The notes below the pieces were generated by a model that worked only from the letters and a program-made list of their open reading frames with translations, was not told the origin of the DNA and did no database searches. DNA of 64,000 nucleotides from Thiospirochaeta perfilievii (lineage in GTDB: Bacteria > Spirochaetota > Spirochaetia > DSM-2461): positions 3,038,001 through 3,102,000 of the forward strand of contig NZ_CP035807.1 of assembly GCF_008329945.1 (NCBI RefSeq), read 5' to 3'. Position numbers and translations under genes: made by a program. This document shows positions 55,017-63,146 of this stretch, piece by piece. How positions within the stretch are numbered: position 1 is the stretch's first letter; each line of letters begins with the position of its first letter.

Positions 55017-56057
55017 ATGTCAAAAAAAATATTAATGAAGGGGAATGAGGCTGCAGCAGAAGCTGCGATAATAGCTGGATGTAGATACTACTTTGGTTAT
55101 CCAATAACACCTCAAAATGAGATTCCCGAATATATGTCAAAAAGATTACCAGAGGTTGGTGGTACATTTATACAGGCTGAGAGTGAAACAGCTGCTATAA
55201 ATATGGTTTTTGGTGCATCAGCATCAGGAGCAAGAAGTATGACAAGTTCATCGTCCCCTGGTATAAGTTTAAAGCAAGAGGGAATATCCTATCTTGCTGC
55301 TGCCCAGTTACCCTGTGTTGTCATTGATATAACAAGAGGTGGTCCTGGTCTAGGTAATATTGCAGGAAGTCAAGGTGACTACTTTCAGGCTACAAGGGGT
55401 GGTGGTCATGGAGACTATAGGGTTATTGTTTTAGCACCTGCAAACTGTCAAGAGTTAGCAGACTTAACGCTAAAAGCCTTTGATTTAGCAGATGAGTACA
55501 GAATGGTTGTTATGATTTTAGCCGATGGTTTTCTTGGACAGATGTCCGAGCCTGTAGTTCTACCTGAGCCTACAAATAAGGTTTTTAATAAGGACTGGGC
55601 AGTTGGAATTGGTAAAAAAAATAAGGTAGCTTCATTAATTTTATCCCCTGAAGATGGTTTAACTAAACATAACTATGTCTTAAAAGAAATTTATGACAGA
55701 GTTGAAGAGGATGTAAGACTATACGAAGAGTATAAGTTAGATGATGCAGAGTATATGTTATGCGCCTATGGTTCATCGGCAAGAATATGTAAACAGGCTG
55801 TAGAAGAGTTAAGATCTAAGGGTGTAAAGGTTGGTTATTTTAGACCAATTTCCCTATGGCCATTTCCATATAAAGAGCTTAAGGCTTTAAGTGTAGGTAA
55901 AAAGAAAATATTAACTGTTGAGATGAGTCTTGGCCAAATGATAGAGGATGTTAAGTTGGCAGTAGAGGGATCAATACCTGTAGATTTTTATGGTATCCCT
56001 GGAGGAATGATTCCTACCCCAGAAGCGATTGAAGAGAGGGTTTTAAGTTATGAGTAG
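55017..56057 (+). CDS. vorB: 2-oxoacid:ferredoxin oxidoreductase alpha subunit (VorB-like)
   Basis: 346 residues, pyrimidine-binding and domain-II chain of a four-subunit enzyme oxidising a 2-oxoacid with CoA and ferredoxin. MKGNEAAAEAAIIAGCRYYF, GYPITPQNEIPEYMS, GTFIQAESETAAINMV, and ITRGGPGLGNIAGSQGDYFQ are typical of branched-chain (Vor) and 2-oxoglutarate (Kor) forms. Sequence does not firmly separate the two; the VorB label follows the overall pattern. Overlaps the beta gene by 8 bp. Confidence 0.9.
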   Translation: MSKKILMKGNEAAAEAAIIAGCRYYFGYPITPQNEIPEYMSKRLPEVGGTFIQAESETAAINMVFGASASGARSMTSSSSPGISLKQEGISYLAAAQLPCVVIDITRGGPGLGNIAGSQGDYFQATRGGGHGDYRVIVLAPANCQELADLTLKAFDLADEYRMVVMILADGFLGQMSEPVVLPEPTNKVFNKDWAVGIGKKNKVASLILSPEDGLTKHNYVLKEIYDRVEEDVRLYEEYKLDDAEYMLCAYGSSARICKQAVEELRSKGVKVGYFRPISLWPFPYKELKALSVGKKKILTVEMSLGQMIEDVKLAVEGSIPVDFYGIPGGMIPTPEAIEERVLSYE

Positions 56058-56799
56058 TGAAGAGATAATATACCAAAAAGCTACAAGTATGAGCCAGGGG
56101 GAGACTCACTACTGTCCTGGATGTACTCATGGTACGGTTCATAAGTTAATAGCTGAGTGTTTAGACGAGATTAATATGGTAGATGATGCCATTGTAATAG
56201 CTCCTGTTGGTTGTGCTGTTTTAATATATGATTATTTTCAAATTGATGGTGTAGAGGCTGCCCATGGTAGAGCACCTGCTGTAGCAACTGGGGTAAAAAG
56301 AGTTCACCCGGATAAAATGGTTATCTCCTACCAAGGAGATGGTGATTTATTGGCTATTGGAATGGCTGAAACTATCCATGCCGCTAATAGAGGGGAGAAT
56401 ATTACTGTAATTTTTGTTAATAATGCAATTTATGGAATGACTGGTGGACAAATGGCTCCTACAACTATGGTTGGTCAAAAAACTACAACTACTCCTAGCG
56501 GTAGGCAACCAGATGATGTAGGACTTCCTATAAGAGCCTGTGAACTTCTAAATACACTAGAAAGACCTGTATATATTGAGAGGGTTAGTTGTCATAACTC
56601 TCCAAATATTTTAAAGGCAAAAAAGGCGATTAAAAAAGCATTGTTGAATCAGAAAGAGGGGAAGGGATACTCTTTTGTAGAAGTCTTAGCTACTTGTCCT
56701 ACAAATTGGGGACTATCTCCTAAAAAATCATATGATTGGTTAGAAGAGACAATGATTCCTTATTATCCCCTAGGCAATTTTAGGGATAAGGAGGTTTAA
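56050..56799 (+). CDS. 2-oxoacid:ferredoxin oxidoreductase beta subunit (TPP-binding)
   Basis: 249 residues; binds thiamine diphosphate. ETHYCPGCTHGTVHKL has the Cys pair of the proximal cluster, GDGDLLAIGMAETIHAANR the GDG-N TPP motif, and FVNNAIYGMTGGQMAPTT the conserved loop. Its start is inside the alpha gene, so translation is coupled. Confidence 0.94.
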   Translation: MSSEEIIYQKATSMSQGETHYCPGCTHGTVHKLIAECLDEINMVDDAIVIAPVGCAVLIYDYFQIDGVEAAHGRAPAVATGVKRVHPDKMVISYQGDGDLLAIGMAETIHAANRGENITVIFVNNAIYGMTGGQMAPTTMVGQKTTTTPSGRQPDDVGLPIRACELLNTLERPVYIERVSCHNSPNILKAKKAIKKALLNQKEGKGYSFVEVLATCPTNWGLSPKKSYDWLEETMIPYYPLGNFRDKEV

Positions 56800-56801
56800 T
56801 T

Positions 56802-57344
56802 GTGTTAAAAGAAAAAATTATATTTGCAGGTTTTGGTGGCCAGGGAGTAATCTCTGCAGGGAAGTTGCTGTGTATAGCGTCAATGCGTGAGGGGAAAGAG
56901 GTTTCCCATATCCCTTCCTATGGAGCGGAGATGAGAGGGGGAACAGCAAACTGCGCCGTAGTAGTTTCTGATGAGTCTATCCCATCTGCTATTGTTCATA
57001 AACCTACAATTTGCATTGTTTTAAATGAGCCATCCCTAGATAAATTTGAACCTTTTATTGAGGAGGGTGGAGTTCTAATCTACAACTCATCTATAATAAA
57101 TCGAAAGCCGATTAGAGAAGATATTAAGGTTTATGCTGTTCCATGTAATGAATTATCAGAGAAAAATGGTTCAATTAGAGCTGCAAATATGGCTGCTCTT
57201 GGTGCTCTTTTAAAGATAAAGCCAGAGCTAGCATCATTAGATAGTATGAAAGATGCCCTAGTAGAGGGTATATCTGAGCGAAATCATAAGCATAATCCAA
57301 CAAATATTAAGGTTATGGAAGAAGCTTACAATTTTGTAGGTTAA
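56802..57344 (+). CDS. 2-oxoacid:ferredoxin oxidoreductase gamma subunit
   Basis: 180 residues, starting at GTG with AAGGAGG upstream. FAGFGGQGVISAGKLL and SYGAEMRGGTANCAVVVSDE are the gamma family marks. With the other three subunits it forms the heterotetramer. Last gene of the operon; a hairpin follows. Confidence 0.94.
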   Translation: MLKEKIIFAGFGGQGVISAGKLLCIASMREGKEVSHIPSYGAEMRGGTANCAVVVSDESIPSAIVHKPTICIVLNEPSLDKFEPFIEEGGVLIYNSSIINRKPIREDIKVYAVPCNELSEKNGSIRAANMAALGALLKIKPELASLDSMKDALVEGISERNHKHNPTNIKVMEEAYNFVG

Positions 57345-57346
57345 AT

Positions 57347-57378
57347 AAAATGGTAGGGATTAATCCATATCCCTACCA
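57347..57378 (-). terminator. Terminator of the asparaginase gene, with the stop codon in the hairpin
   Basis: TGGTAGGGAT (57351-57360) pairs with ATCCCTACCA (57369-57378). The stop codon of the minus-strand gene (57360-57362) lies at the stem-loop edge, and on that strand TTTTATTT follows. It can also end the oxidoreductase operon. Confidence 0.7.
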
Positions 57379-58331
57379 ATTCTTTGATAAAAGAGTTGTT
57401 CAAAATTGCTGTTTTTTTGCCCTAAACTATATATCATTTTTTGTGATGCAGCGTGTACCGAAAGGTCTAATGCTGATAGAGCACCTGCCTCTTTCGCTGC
57501 AAATCCTGTTTCATACTGCTCGATTATTGTAGAACCCTTAACACAGGATGTAACTATTACAACTTTTACTCCAGATGATGTTAGTTTTTTAATAGATCCT
57601 AGAAGTTGTTTTTGTATATTCCCTGTACCGTAACCAATTAAAATAATACCTTTAATATCAACTCTATCCTCACACCACTCTAAGGGGTTTAAGCTACTTC
57701 CAGATAGTTGATTTATTACAACAACCCTATCTTCGAAGTTGGTAAAAAATTTAGGACTACCTTCATATCGTTTAATTCTATTTTCATTTAATCTTATATT
57801 TACACCTAAGTTTCCTATAAATGGTGCCCTGGGGCTATTGAAAGCGTTAAAACCCTCTACGTTCTCTTTCAGAGATCGATTACCTCTAAGTATCCTATCT
57901 CCAAAGCAGATTACGACCTCTCCAATATCGTCTGTGGCAGCTTTAACAGAGTAAAATAGGTTATTAGTACCATCGGGACCCGGGGCAAACATTGGTAGCT
58001 GGGCTCCAGTTAATACTATTGGTTTTCCCAAGTCTTGTATCATATAGTTTAGTGCACAGGCTGTATCTGGCATTGTGTCTGTTCCATGGGTTATTACAAA
58101 ACCATCAAACTCTCTATAGGAACTCTCTATCTCCTTAACTATTTTTACTCTAATATCCTGGGTCATATTTGTACTATCAATTCTTTCGATTAATTTATAC
58201 TTAATTTCAGCAATCTCTTTTAACCTAGGAACTATCTTAACTATATCTGCTACTCCTGGCTTAAGGGTTCCATTGTCACCCTTCTCTTGACTGATTGTCC
58301 CACCAGTGTCGATAATTAATATTTTTTTCAT
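57360..58331 (-). CDS. L-asparaginase
   Basis: 323 residues, hydrolyses asparagine to aspartate and ammonia. No signal peptide, so the cytoplasmic type I form. Catalytic threonines lie in IDTGGTISQEKG (first) and VITHGTDTMPDTA (second, with the Asp), and the catalytic Lys in VKAATDDIG. Length is normal. Released ammonia would feed the glnN system, which is an inference from context. Confidence 0.92.
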   Translation of the reverse strand: MKKILIIDTGGTISQEKGDNGTLKPGVADIVKIVPRLKEIAEIKYKLIERIDSTNMTQDIRVKIVKEIESSYREFDGFVITHGTDTMPDTACALNYMIQDLGKPIVLTGAQLPMFAPGPDGTNNLFYSVKAATDDIGEVVICFGDRILRGNRSLKENVEGFNAFNSPRAPFIGNLGVNIRLNENRIKRYEGSPKFFTNFEDRVVVINQLSGSSLNPLEWCEDRVDIKGIILIGYGTGNIQKQLLGSIKKLTSSGVKVVIVTSCVKGSTIIEQYETGFAAKEAGALSALDLSVHAASQKMIYSLGQKNSNFEQLFYQRIGRDMD

Positions 58332-58382
58332 GTCATAAAATTATCATATAAAGTAAAATAAAAAAATAAGTTGGAGGATTGT

Positions 58383-59030
58383 ATGAAAAGAATTTTTTAC
58401 TTTATAATATTAAATATTTATATAAGCTCTCTTTTTTCAAGTGATTATAAAGTTCTAGATATAGCATTACAAAAAATTGATTATGATGAAAATAAATTTA
58501 GATACCAGACAAAAATGAGTATTTTAGGGGATAAACCCTCATATACTATCTATAGTTTTAATCCTGTTAAAACTCCTAAAGTTGAGTTATTGGAGATTGA
58601 TGGAAGAAAGCCAGATAAGAGTGATATAAATAAATTCTTAAAAAATATGAATAGGGATGACTCTAGGGGTATAAATACTCTTTTAGGAAAGAAGTATACT
58701 TTTATTGAAGAGAAAAACGGTTTATCAAAATACACCTACATAACAGAAGAGAGCTTAATACCAAAAAAAGAGTCGAAAATGTTAGGTGAAGTTTTAGTAG
58801 ATTTAAATAGTGAATCAATAAAAAAGATTACACTATACACTAAAAAAGAGATTGATATAACTGTGGGTGTAAAGTTACAAGAGTTTTTAATGGTATTTGT
58901 TTTTGAAGATTATGATGATGAATTTACTATTGTTAAGGAGTTAAACATGAGTATGAAGGGTAAAGCCTTTTTTAAGGAGTTCTCCCAATCTACTAAAAGT
59001 AGCTTATATGCTTATGAAATAATTAATTAG
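58383..59030 (+). CDS. Exported protein, possibly LolA-like
   Basis: About 215 residues from ATG 58383, which follows GGAGG; an in-frame TTG at 58371 lies at that site. Signal peptide (MKRIFYFIILNIYISSLFS). The body is beta-rich with LLGKKYTFIEEKNG and MLGEVLVDLNSESIKKITLY, recalling the concave sheet of LolA/outer-membrane lipoprotein-sorting proteins. The call is tentative. Its stop abuts the helicase start. Confidence 0.6.
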   Translation: MKRIFYFIILNIYISSLFSSDYKVLDIALQKIDYDENKFRYQTKMSILGDKPSYTIYSFNPVKTPKVELLEIDGRKPDKSDINKFLKNMNRDDSRGINTLLGKKYTFIEEKNGLSKYTYITEESLIPKKESKMLGEVLVDLNSESIKKITLYTKKEIDITVGVKLQEFLMVFVFEDYDDEFTIVKELNMSMKGKAFFKEFSQSTKSSLYAYEIIN

Positions 59031-61316
59031 ATGATAAAGGATAGAATATCAGTTAGAGACTTAGCCGAATTTAATAACAAAGATGGTAGTTTAGGCGGTA
59101 ATATTTTAAATAGTTCAAGAGCCCAAATAGGGACTCTAGAGCACAAAAGGGTTCAAGACTCTAGGGGAGAAGGTTATTTAAAGGAGTACTCCCTTAAAAC
59201 TTCTGTAGAAAAATTTGGAATAATGTTGGAAATATACGGCCGGGCCGATGGTATATATAGTTTAGATGATCCTATAGTTATTGAGGAGATAAAAACAACA
59301 AAAGTTGATAAAATTTCAGCCCCCCATCTCTCCCAGGTGAAGTTATATGCCTACCTATACCTTATTGAGAGTAGTCTAAAAGGTGTTCACTATCCAGGAA
59401 TATCAATAAAGCTTCTATATATAAATATAATAAATAGAGAAGAGAGAATTATAAAAGAGTATTTAACAAGGGAAGAGCTAACTATATTTTTTGAAACACA
59501 AATAGACCCATACTTTCTCTACCTAAAGGGATTAAAGAGTTGGAAGGATTTAAGGGATACCTCTTTAAAAGAGTTGGTATTTCCATTTAATAACTTTAGA
59601 GAGGGGCAACGGGATTTGTCAGTAAATATCTTTAGAGCTATAAGGGATTCAAAGACTCTTTTTTCCATAGCTCCAACGGGAACAGGTAAGTCTATGGCAT
59701 CGATCTTTCCCGCATTAAAAGCTATGGGAGAGGGGGTTGTTGAGAAAATTTTCTATTTAACTGCAAAAACAGTGGGGCGTATAACAGCTAGGGATACTAT
59801 TAATATTCTCAGGGAAGGTGGGGCAAATATTAGAAGCATTGTAATTACTGCTAAGGAGAAGATCTGTATAAATAAGGAGTTTAACTGCTCCCCTGATAGT
59901 TGCCCCTATGCCCTTGATTATTATAAAAAGTTGTTTCTAGTAATAAATGAGATATTAGGTATTAGAGACTTTTATGAGGAGAACCTTAAGGATTTAGGGG
60001 AACAATACTCCCTATGCCCCTTTGAGTTATCCCTTGATCTCTCGAATTATTGTGATATTGTAATTTGTGACTATAACTATGTTTTTGATTTAAGAGTCTA
60101 CCTTAAACGATATTTTGAAACAAAAAATAAGGGTTTTACACTTCTTGTAGATGAAGCCCATAATCTTCCTGATCGTTTAAGAAGCTCCTATTCTTGTAAA
60201 CTAGATAGGGAGTTAATACCTCCTGTATTAGATATTTTATCTCCTATCTGTAAAAAAACTATGAACTCCTTAGAGGCGATAAATAGTATTATGTTAGACG
60301 CTATTAAAAGTAATAGTGGTGAATACACACTCTTTGAAGAGGTGCCTACTGATCTGATAAAAGCATTAAAAAAGTCCTGTTTAAATATAGAGGGTAATAT
60401 TTTAGATTTAGATTTTAAGGGAAAAAACCTTGTTATTGACTGGTATTTTAATACTCTTTTTTTTATTAAACTAAGTGAGTTATATACAGAGGGACACTGT
60501 TTTGTACAGGTTAACCGTGGAGGTTTAGGGGTTACTTTAGAAATTTTATGTAATGATCCTTCTATACTGTTTTCTAAAATGTTACAAAAATGTAATAGCC
60601 ATATATTTTTTTCCGCAACACTTACACCGATAAACTACTTTGTATCCCTACTTATTAGGGATATTGATTATGAAATAGTGGAGATCCCATCTCCATTTCC
60701 TATTGATAATTTAAAACTAATAATCAGACCTGATATAAAAACAACATATAAAGAGAGAAGCAGATATTATAGTGAAGTTGCTAATATTATTACAAAAGTC
60801 AGAAAGAGTGTTAGTGGGAATTATATGGTTTTTTTCCCCTCATATAAGTATATGGATGAAGTTGCTAAACTAATAGAGTGTGATGTATTAATCCAAAAAC
60901 CTAGAATGAGTGAGATCCAAAGAGCTGAGTATTTAAATGAGTTTGAAAATAAAAAGAGTATCTTATCCTTTGCTATTACAGGTGGCGTATTCTCAGAAGG
61001 AATCGATTTAGTTGGTGATAAACTTATAGGTGTTATAGTTGTTGGTGTTGGACTTCCTCAAATATCCATAAAAAATAACATACTAAAAGATAGATATAAC
61101 TATCAATTTGCCTATACTTATCCTGGGTTTAATAAAGTTCAACAAGCTATAGGTAGACTTATTAGGCATGAGGATGATAGAGGGGTTGCTATATTAATAG
61201 ATGAAAGATTTAATACGTCACAATATAGGAGCCTATACCCAAATGAGTGGAGTAATTCAGTTGTATTAACAAATGATGATGATACTATTATGACCATTAA
61301 AAAGTTTTGGGAATAA
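59031..61316 (+). CDS. PD-(D/E)XK nuclease fused to XPD/DinG-type Fe-S helicase
   Basis: 761 residues. Residues 1-175: RecB/Cas4-like nuclease with GRADGI, IEEIKTT and LSQVKLYAY (the D, ExK and QxxxY motifs). Residues 180-760: superfamily 2 helicase with GTGKSMAS (Walker A), LLVDEAHN (DEAH box), Cys residues in ICINKEFNC, DSCPY and SLCPFE for a [4Fe-4S] cluster, and late motifs GVFSEGIDL and QAIGRLIRHEDDRG. Predicted 5'-3' helicase with nuclease, in DNA repair. Starts on the base after the previous stop. Confidence 0.88.
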   Translation: MIKDRISVRDLAEFNNKDGSLGGNILNSSRAQIGTLEHKRVQDSRGEGYLKEYSLKTSVEKFGIMLEIYGRADGIYSLDDPIVIEEIKTTKVDKISAPHLSQVKLYAYLYLIESSLKGVHYPGISIKLLYINIINREERIIKEYLTREELTIFFETQIDPYFLYLKGLKSWKDLRDTSLKELVFPFNNFREGQRDLSVNIFRAIRDSKTLFSIAPTGTGKSMASIFPALKAMGEGVVEKIFYLTAKTVGRITARDTINILREGGANIRSIVITAKEKICINKEFNCSPDSCPYALDYYKKLFLVINEILGIRDFYEENLKDLGEQYSLCPFELSLDLSNYCDIVICDYNYVFDLRVYLKRYFETKNKGFTLLVDEAHNLPDRLRSSYSCKLDRELIPPVLDILSPICKKTMNSLEAINSIMLDAIKSNSGEYTLFEEVPTDLIKALKKSCLNIEGNILDLDFKGKNLVIDWYFNTLFFIKLSELYTEGHCFVQVNRGGLGVTLEILCNDPSILFSKMLQKCNSHIFFSATLTPINYFVSLLIRDIDYEIVEIPSPFPIDNLKLIIRPDIKTTYKERSRYYSEVANIITKVRKSVSGNYMVFFPSYKYMDEVAKLIECDVLIQKPRMSEIQRAEYLNEFENKKSILSFAITGGVFSEGIDLVGDKLIGVIVVGVGLPQISIKNNILKDRYNYQFAYTYPGFNKVQQAIGRLIRHEDDRGVAILIDERFNTSQYRSLYPNEWSNSVVLTNDDDTIMTIKKFWE

Positions 61317-61379
61317 TTTTAACTATAGAAGGTTATAAATTTCTTTTAAATTTGGGTTTTATAGAATAAAATAACTACC

Positions 61380-61820
61380 ATGGGTTTAGAATCTGAAACA
61401 ACTATGTTACACGCTATATCACTTCTAGGTAAGGCAAAGGCGATGAAAAGAACCTCTAAACCTTTGGCTCTTATTGAGTTAATTAAGGGTGTCTCCCTAA
61501 TGAATAAGTCAATAAAAATGGAACCCAATAATATTGAGAACAGGAAATATAGACTCCGACATCTTTTAGGTGTTACTATGCACTCTCCAAAGAGCTTTAT
61601 TAAGGAAGTTGAAGATGATTTGAGTTTTTTCCAAGAACAGATAGGCTCTTTAACTTTAGAGGATAGGGCTTATTATCTCTCAGCATTAGGGGAGTATGAG
61701 TTTTTTAGGGGTAATAAAGAGAGGGGTATAGAGGTTTTAACAGATGTTATTAATAACTACCCAGACTCTACTATATATGAGTATTCGAAACTCTACCTTG
61801 AATCTATTATAGATAAATAA
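61380..61820 (+). CDS. Small TPR-like protein
   Basis: 146 residues, helical. AIMEPNN-like (MNKSIKMEPNNIENRKYRLR) and LSALGEYEFFRGNKERGIEVL segments suggest one or two TPR units. No signal peptide. No ribosome binding site is evident before ATG 61380. It lies 63 bp after the helicase gene and could share its transcript. Function unknown. Confidence 0.6.
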   Translation: MGLESETTMLHAISLLGKAKAMKRTSKPLALIELIKGVSLMNKSIKMEPNNIENRKYRLRHLLGVTMHSPKSFIKEVEDDLSFFQEQIGSLTLEDRAYYLSALGEYEFFRGNKERGIEVLTDVINNYPDSTIYEYSKLYLESIIDK

Positions 61821-61928
61821 CAGTTTATTTTTACATTTGTTGTGAATTTAAACACATTAAGTTTAAGTAAATAACATTCAATAGGATTGAATCATATTCC
61901 ACATTATGCAATAATAAAATAAAAGATA

Positions 61929-61959
61929 ATTTTATACCCATTGGGTAAAATTGTATAAT
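61929..61959 (+). promoter_or_regulatory. Candidate gap promoter with overlapping dyad
   Basis: TATAAT at 61954-61959 is 30 bp before the gap ATG; TTTATA at 61931-61936 is a weak -35 with a 17-bp spacer. A dyad AATTTTA-TA-CCC / GGGTAAAATT (61929-61952) covers the spacer and could be a repressor site. I see nothing else in the 168-bp gap. Confidence 0.45.
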
Positions 61960-61988
61960 AATTCAATTAATTTTAAGGAGTTTATTAA

Positions 61989-63011
61989 ATGGGAAAAATC
62001 AGAGTTGGTTTTAACGGAATGGGAAGAATTGGTAAAAACGTAATGCGTGTTATCACTTCTACTCTAAGCGATCAAATCGAAATTGTTGCAGGTAATGATT
62101 TAGTTTCAGCTGCAGACATTGCAAACAGTCTTCCAAAAGATTCTATTCACGGAAGATTTCCAGTAGATGTTAAACTAATTAGTGATAATGTAATCAAAAT
62201 TGGTGATAACGAAGTTACTGTATATGCTGAGAAAGATGCTAATAACATCCCTTGGGCAAAACACAATGTTGATATCGTATTTGAGTGTACTGGTTTCTAC
62301 TTAAGCCAAGAAAAATCTCAAGCACACATTAACGCTGGTGCAAAAAAAGTTATTATCTCTGCTCCTTGTAAAGATGATACAAAAACAGTTGTTATTGGTG
62401 TAAACCATGAGACTTTAACAGGTTCAGAAACTATTGTTTCTAATGCTAGTTGTACAACTAACTGTTTAGCTCCAATGACACACGCTATTGATATGACTTA
62501 CAAAGTAATCAGTGGTCTTATCTGTACTACACATGCTGCTACAGCTACACAAAACGTTGCTGATACATTCGGTGGTGGTAAAAACAGAGCTACATTAAAT
62601 AACATTATTCCTGCAAGTACTGGTGCTGCTATTGCTGTAGGAAAAGTTTTACCACACTTAAATGGTAAATTAAACGGTACAGCATTAAGAGTTCCAACTG
62701 ATACTGGTTCTGTTGTTGAGGCTGTTTACGTAATCGAAGGTACTAAATCTGCTGACGAAGTAAAAGCTGCGATTGCTGCAAACGTTGAAAAAATCAATGC
62801 ATCTACTCCTTTAGGTTTAGTTGCTACATATGGTGATTTCTACGAGTGTTCACGAGACTGTGTTGGTGAACCATATACATCTATGATTACTGACAACATT
62901 CAAGTTGTTGCTGCTGGTGAAAATACATTAGTTAAAGTTACTTCTTTCTACGATAACGAAATGGGTTACTCTAACAAAATGGCTGAATTAGCTTTAATCA
63001 TGACTAAATAA
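61989..63011 (+). CDS. gap: Glyceraldehyde-3-phosphate dehydrogenase
   Basis: 340 residues. Oxidises glyceraldehyde 3-phosphate to 1,3-bisphosphoglycerate with NAD. NAD-binding GFNGMGRIGKNVMR, active-site SNASCTTNCLAP with the catalytic Cys, THAATATQNVAD, and YDNEMGYSNKM. Strong codon bias toward preferred triplets indicates high expression. AAGGAG lies at 61974-61979. Followed by a strong terminator. Confidence 0.97.
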   Translation: MGKIRVGFNGMGRIGKNVMRVITSTLSDQIEIVAGNDLVSAADIANSLPKDSIHGRFPVDVKLISDNVIKIGDNEVTVYAEKDANNIPWAKHNVDIVFECTGFYLSQEKSQAHINAGAKKVIISAPCKDDTKTVVIGVNHETLTGSETIVSNASCTTNCLAPMTHAIDMTYKVISGLICTTHAATATQNVADTFGGGKNRATLNNIIPASTGAAIAVGKVLPHLNGKLNGTALRVPTDTGSVVEAVYVIEGTKSADEVKAAIAANVEKINASTPLGLVATYGDFYECSRDCVGEPYTSMITDNIQVVAAGENTLVKVTSFYDNEMGYSNKMAELALIMTK

Positions 63012-63030
63012 TTTAATTATTAAGTTAATA

Positions 63031-63060
63031 AAGCCTCTGTTTAAAACAGAGGCTTTTTTT
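63031..63060 (+). terminator. Rho-independent terminator of gap
   Basis: AAGCCTCTGT (63031-63040) pairs with ACAGAGGCTT (63046-63055), followed by TTTTT and more T on the next line. Confidence 0.9.
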
Positions 63061-63146
63061 TGTCCTAATTATTAATCCCATCATATAGACTATAAGTCAA
63101 AAAAGATCTATTCTTTATTGGTAGTTATTACTAATAAGGAGTAACA

